From: Tissierellia bacterium
Lineage (GTDB): Bacteria; Bacillota; Clostridia; Tissierellales; Tepidimicrobiaceae
NCBI GenBank assembly: GCA_012518745.1
Contig: JAAYRM010000134.1
Span: 1-14,094 of the forward strand
Length of the DNA: 14,094 bases
Direction of reading: 5' to 3'
Shown in pieces: positions 13,998 to 14,094 of this stretch; position 1 is the first letter of the stretch, and each line of letters begins with the position of its first letter. The notes beneath the pieces are model-generated. The model saw only the letters and a program-made list of their open reading frames with translations, was not told where the DNA came from and ran no database searches. The translations under genes and the position numbers were made by a program.

Positions 13998-14023
13998 AAC
14001 AAATAAACTATGGAGTACCATAG
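13998..14023 (-). terminator. terminator-like hairpin in the betaine operon leader
   Basis: On the - strand CTATGG-TACT-CCATAG (14023-14008) is followed by TTTATTTGTT (14007-13998). It sits between the c-di-AMP riboswitch and the first gene, where an expression platform is expected. The stem is short (6 bp). The ACTCC in its loop and stem could instead pair with GGGAG at the 3' end of the aptamer, giving a plausible anti-terminator switch. Confidence 0.45.
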
Positions 14024-14048
14024 CCTAGAATAAATTAGCACGATATAA

Positions 14049-14094
14049 CTCCCTTTAAACGCCTACGAGGTTAGCTGTCGGGTTAGAGCAAAAG
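14049..14094 (-). promoter_or_regulatory. c-di-AMP riboswitch (ydaO-yuaA type), 3' part only
   Basis: Read on the - strand, the last 46 bases carry the conserved 3' block of ydaO-type riboswitches: CCCGACAGCTAACCTCG (14082-14066), then TAGGCG and AAAGGGAG (14056-14049). In known members this block is followed by a strand pairing with one just 5' of it. Here AAAG can pair with the CTTT at 14094-14091, and the partner of GGAG should lie just beyond the edge. The 5' half is outside the window. These riboswitches bind c-di-AMP and turn expression off, and they commonly control potassium and osmolyte transport, matching the operon downstream. The 5' end is truncated. Confidence 0.82.

Noticed and set aside
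1..14094. tRNA, rRNA, CRISPR arrays, insertion sequences or phage genes
   Set aside because: No repeat-spacer pattern, transposase or integrase motif, or tRNA-like T-loop/anticodon layout was seen on either strand.

Overview
The window looks like chromosome from a low-GC, anaerobic Bacillota (a clostridial or related lineage). The support is strong purine-rich Shine-Dalgarno sites before nearly every gene, heavy use of ATA (Ile) and AGG (Arg) codons in the main gene set, a tungsten/molybdenum aldehyde:ferredoxin oxidoreductase, a molybdenum-cofactor-type riboswitch, and a c-di-AMP (ydaO-type) riboswitch ahead of a glycine-betaine transporter. No exact genus can be named from sequence alone.

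Layout, left to right. Bases 1-3075 hold a restriction-modification module on the + strand: an N4C/N6A-type DNA methyltransferase, a Dam/DpnM-type adenine methyltransferase, and a PD-(D/E)XK endonuclease whose start overlaps the Dam-type gene. A perfect 19-bp inverted repeat sits between the two methyltransferase genes. The module is visibly more AT-rich than the rest and looks acquired. Bases 3107-5656 hold housekeeping genes: stand-alone NAD(P)H-hydrate epimerase (- strand), and, divergently, a six-helix membrane diguanylate cyclase followed by a gamma-class carbonic anhydrase-like protein.

Bases 5709-8377 form a pterin-enzyme locus: promoter, Moco/Tuco-type riboswitch, an AOR-family tungsto/molybdoenzyme, a perfect intrinsic terminator, a MoaD/ThiS-like protein that lacks the C-terminal Gly-Gly, and a 99-residue protein of unknown function. 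Bases 8495-10751 hold a DMT/EamA permease (-) and, divergently, a lipase-like alpha/beta hydrolase (+). A bidirectional terminator at 10812-10842 separates this from the last unit.

Bases 10841-14094 are a complete OpuA/ProU-type glycine betaine/proline ABC transporter operon on the - strand (lipoprotein binding protein, permease, CBS-containing ATPase). It is preceded by the 3' part of a c-di-AMP riboswitch cut by the right edge, with a small terminator-like hairpin between the riboswitch and the first gene. Most of the window is recognisable. The parts least explained by known families are the two-methyltransferase R-M module with its inverted repeat, and the riboswitch-AOR-MoaD-like-orphan cassette with a terminator inside it.
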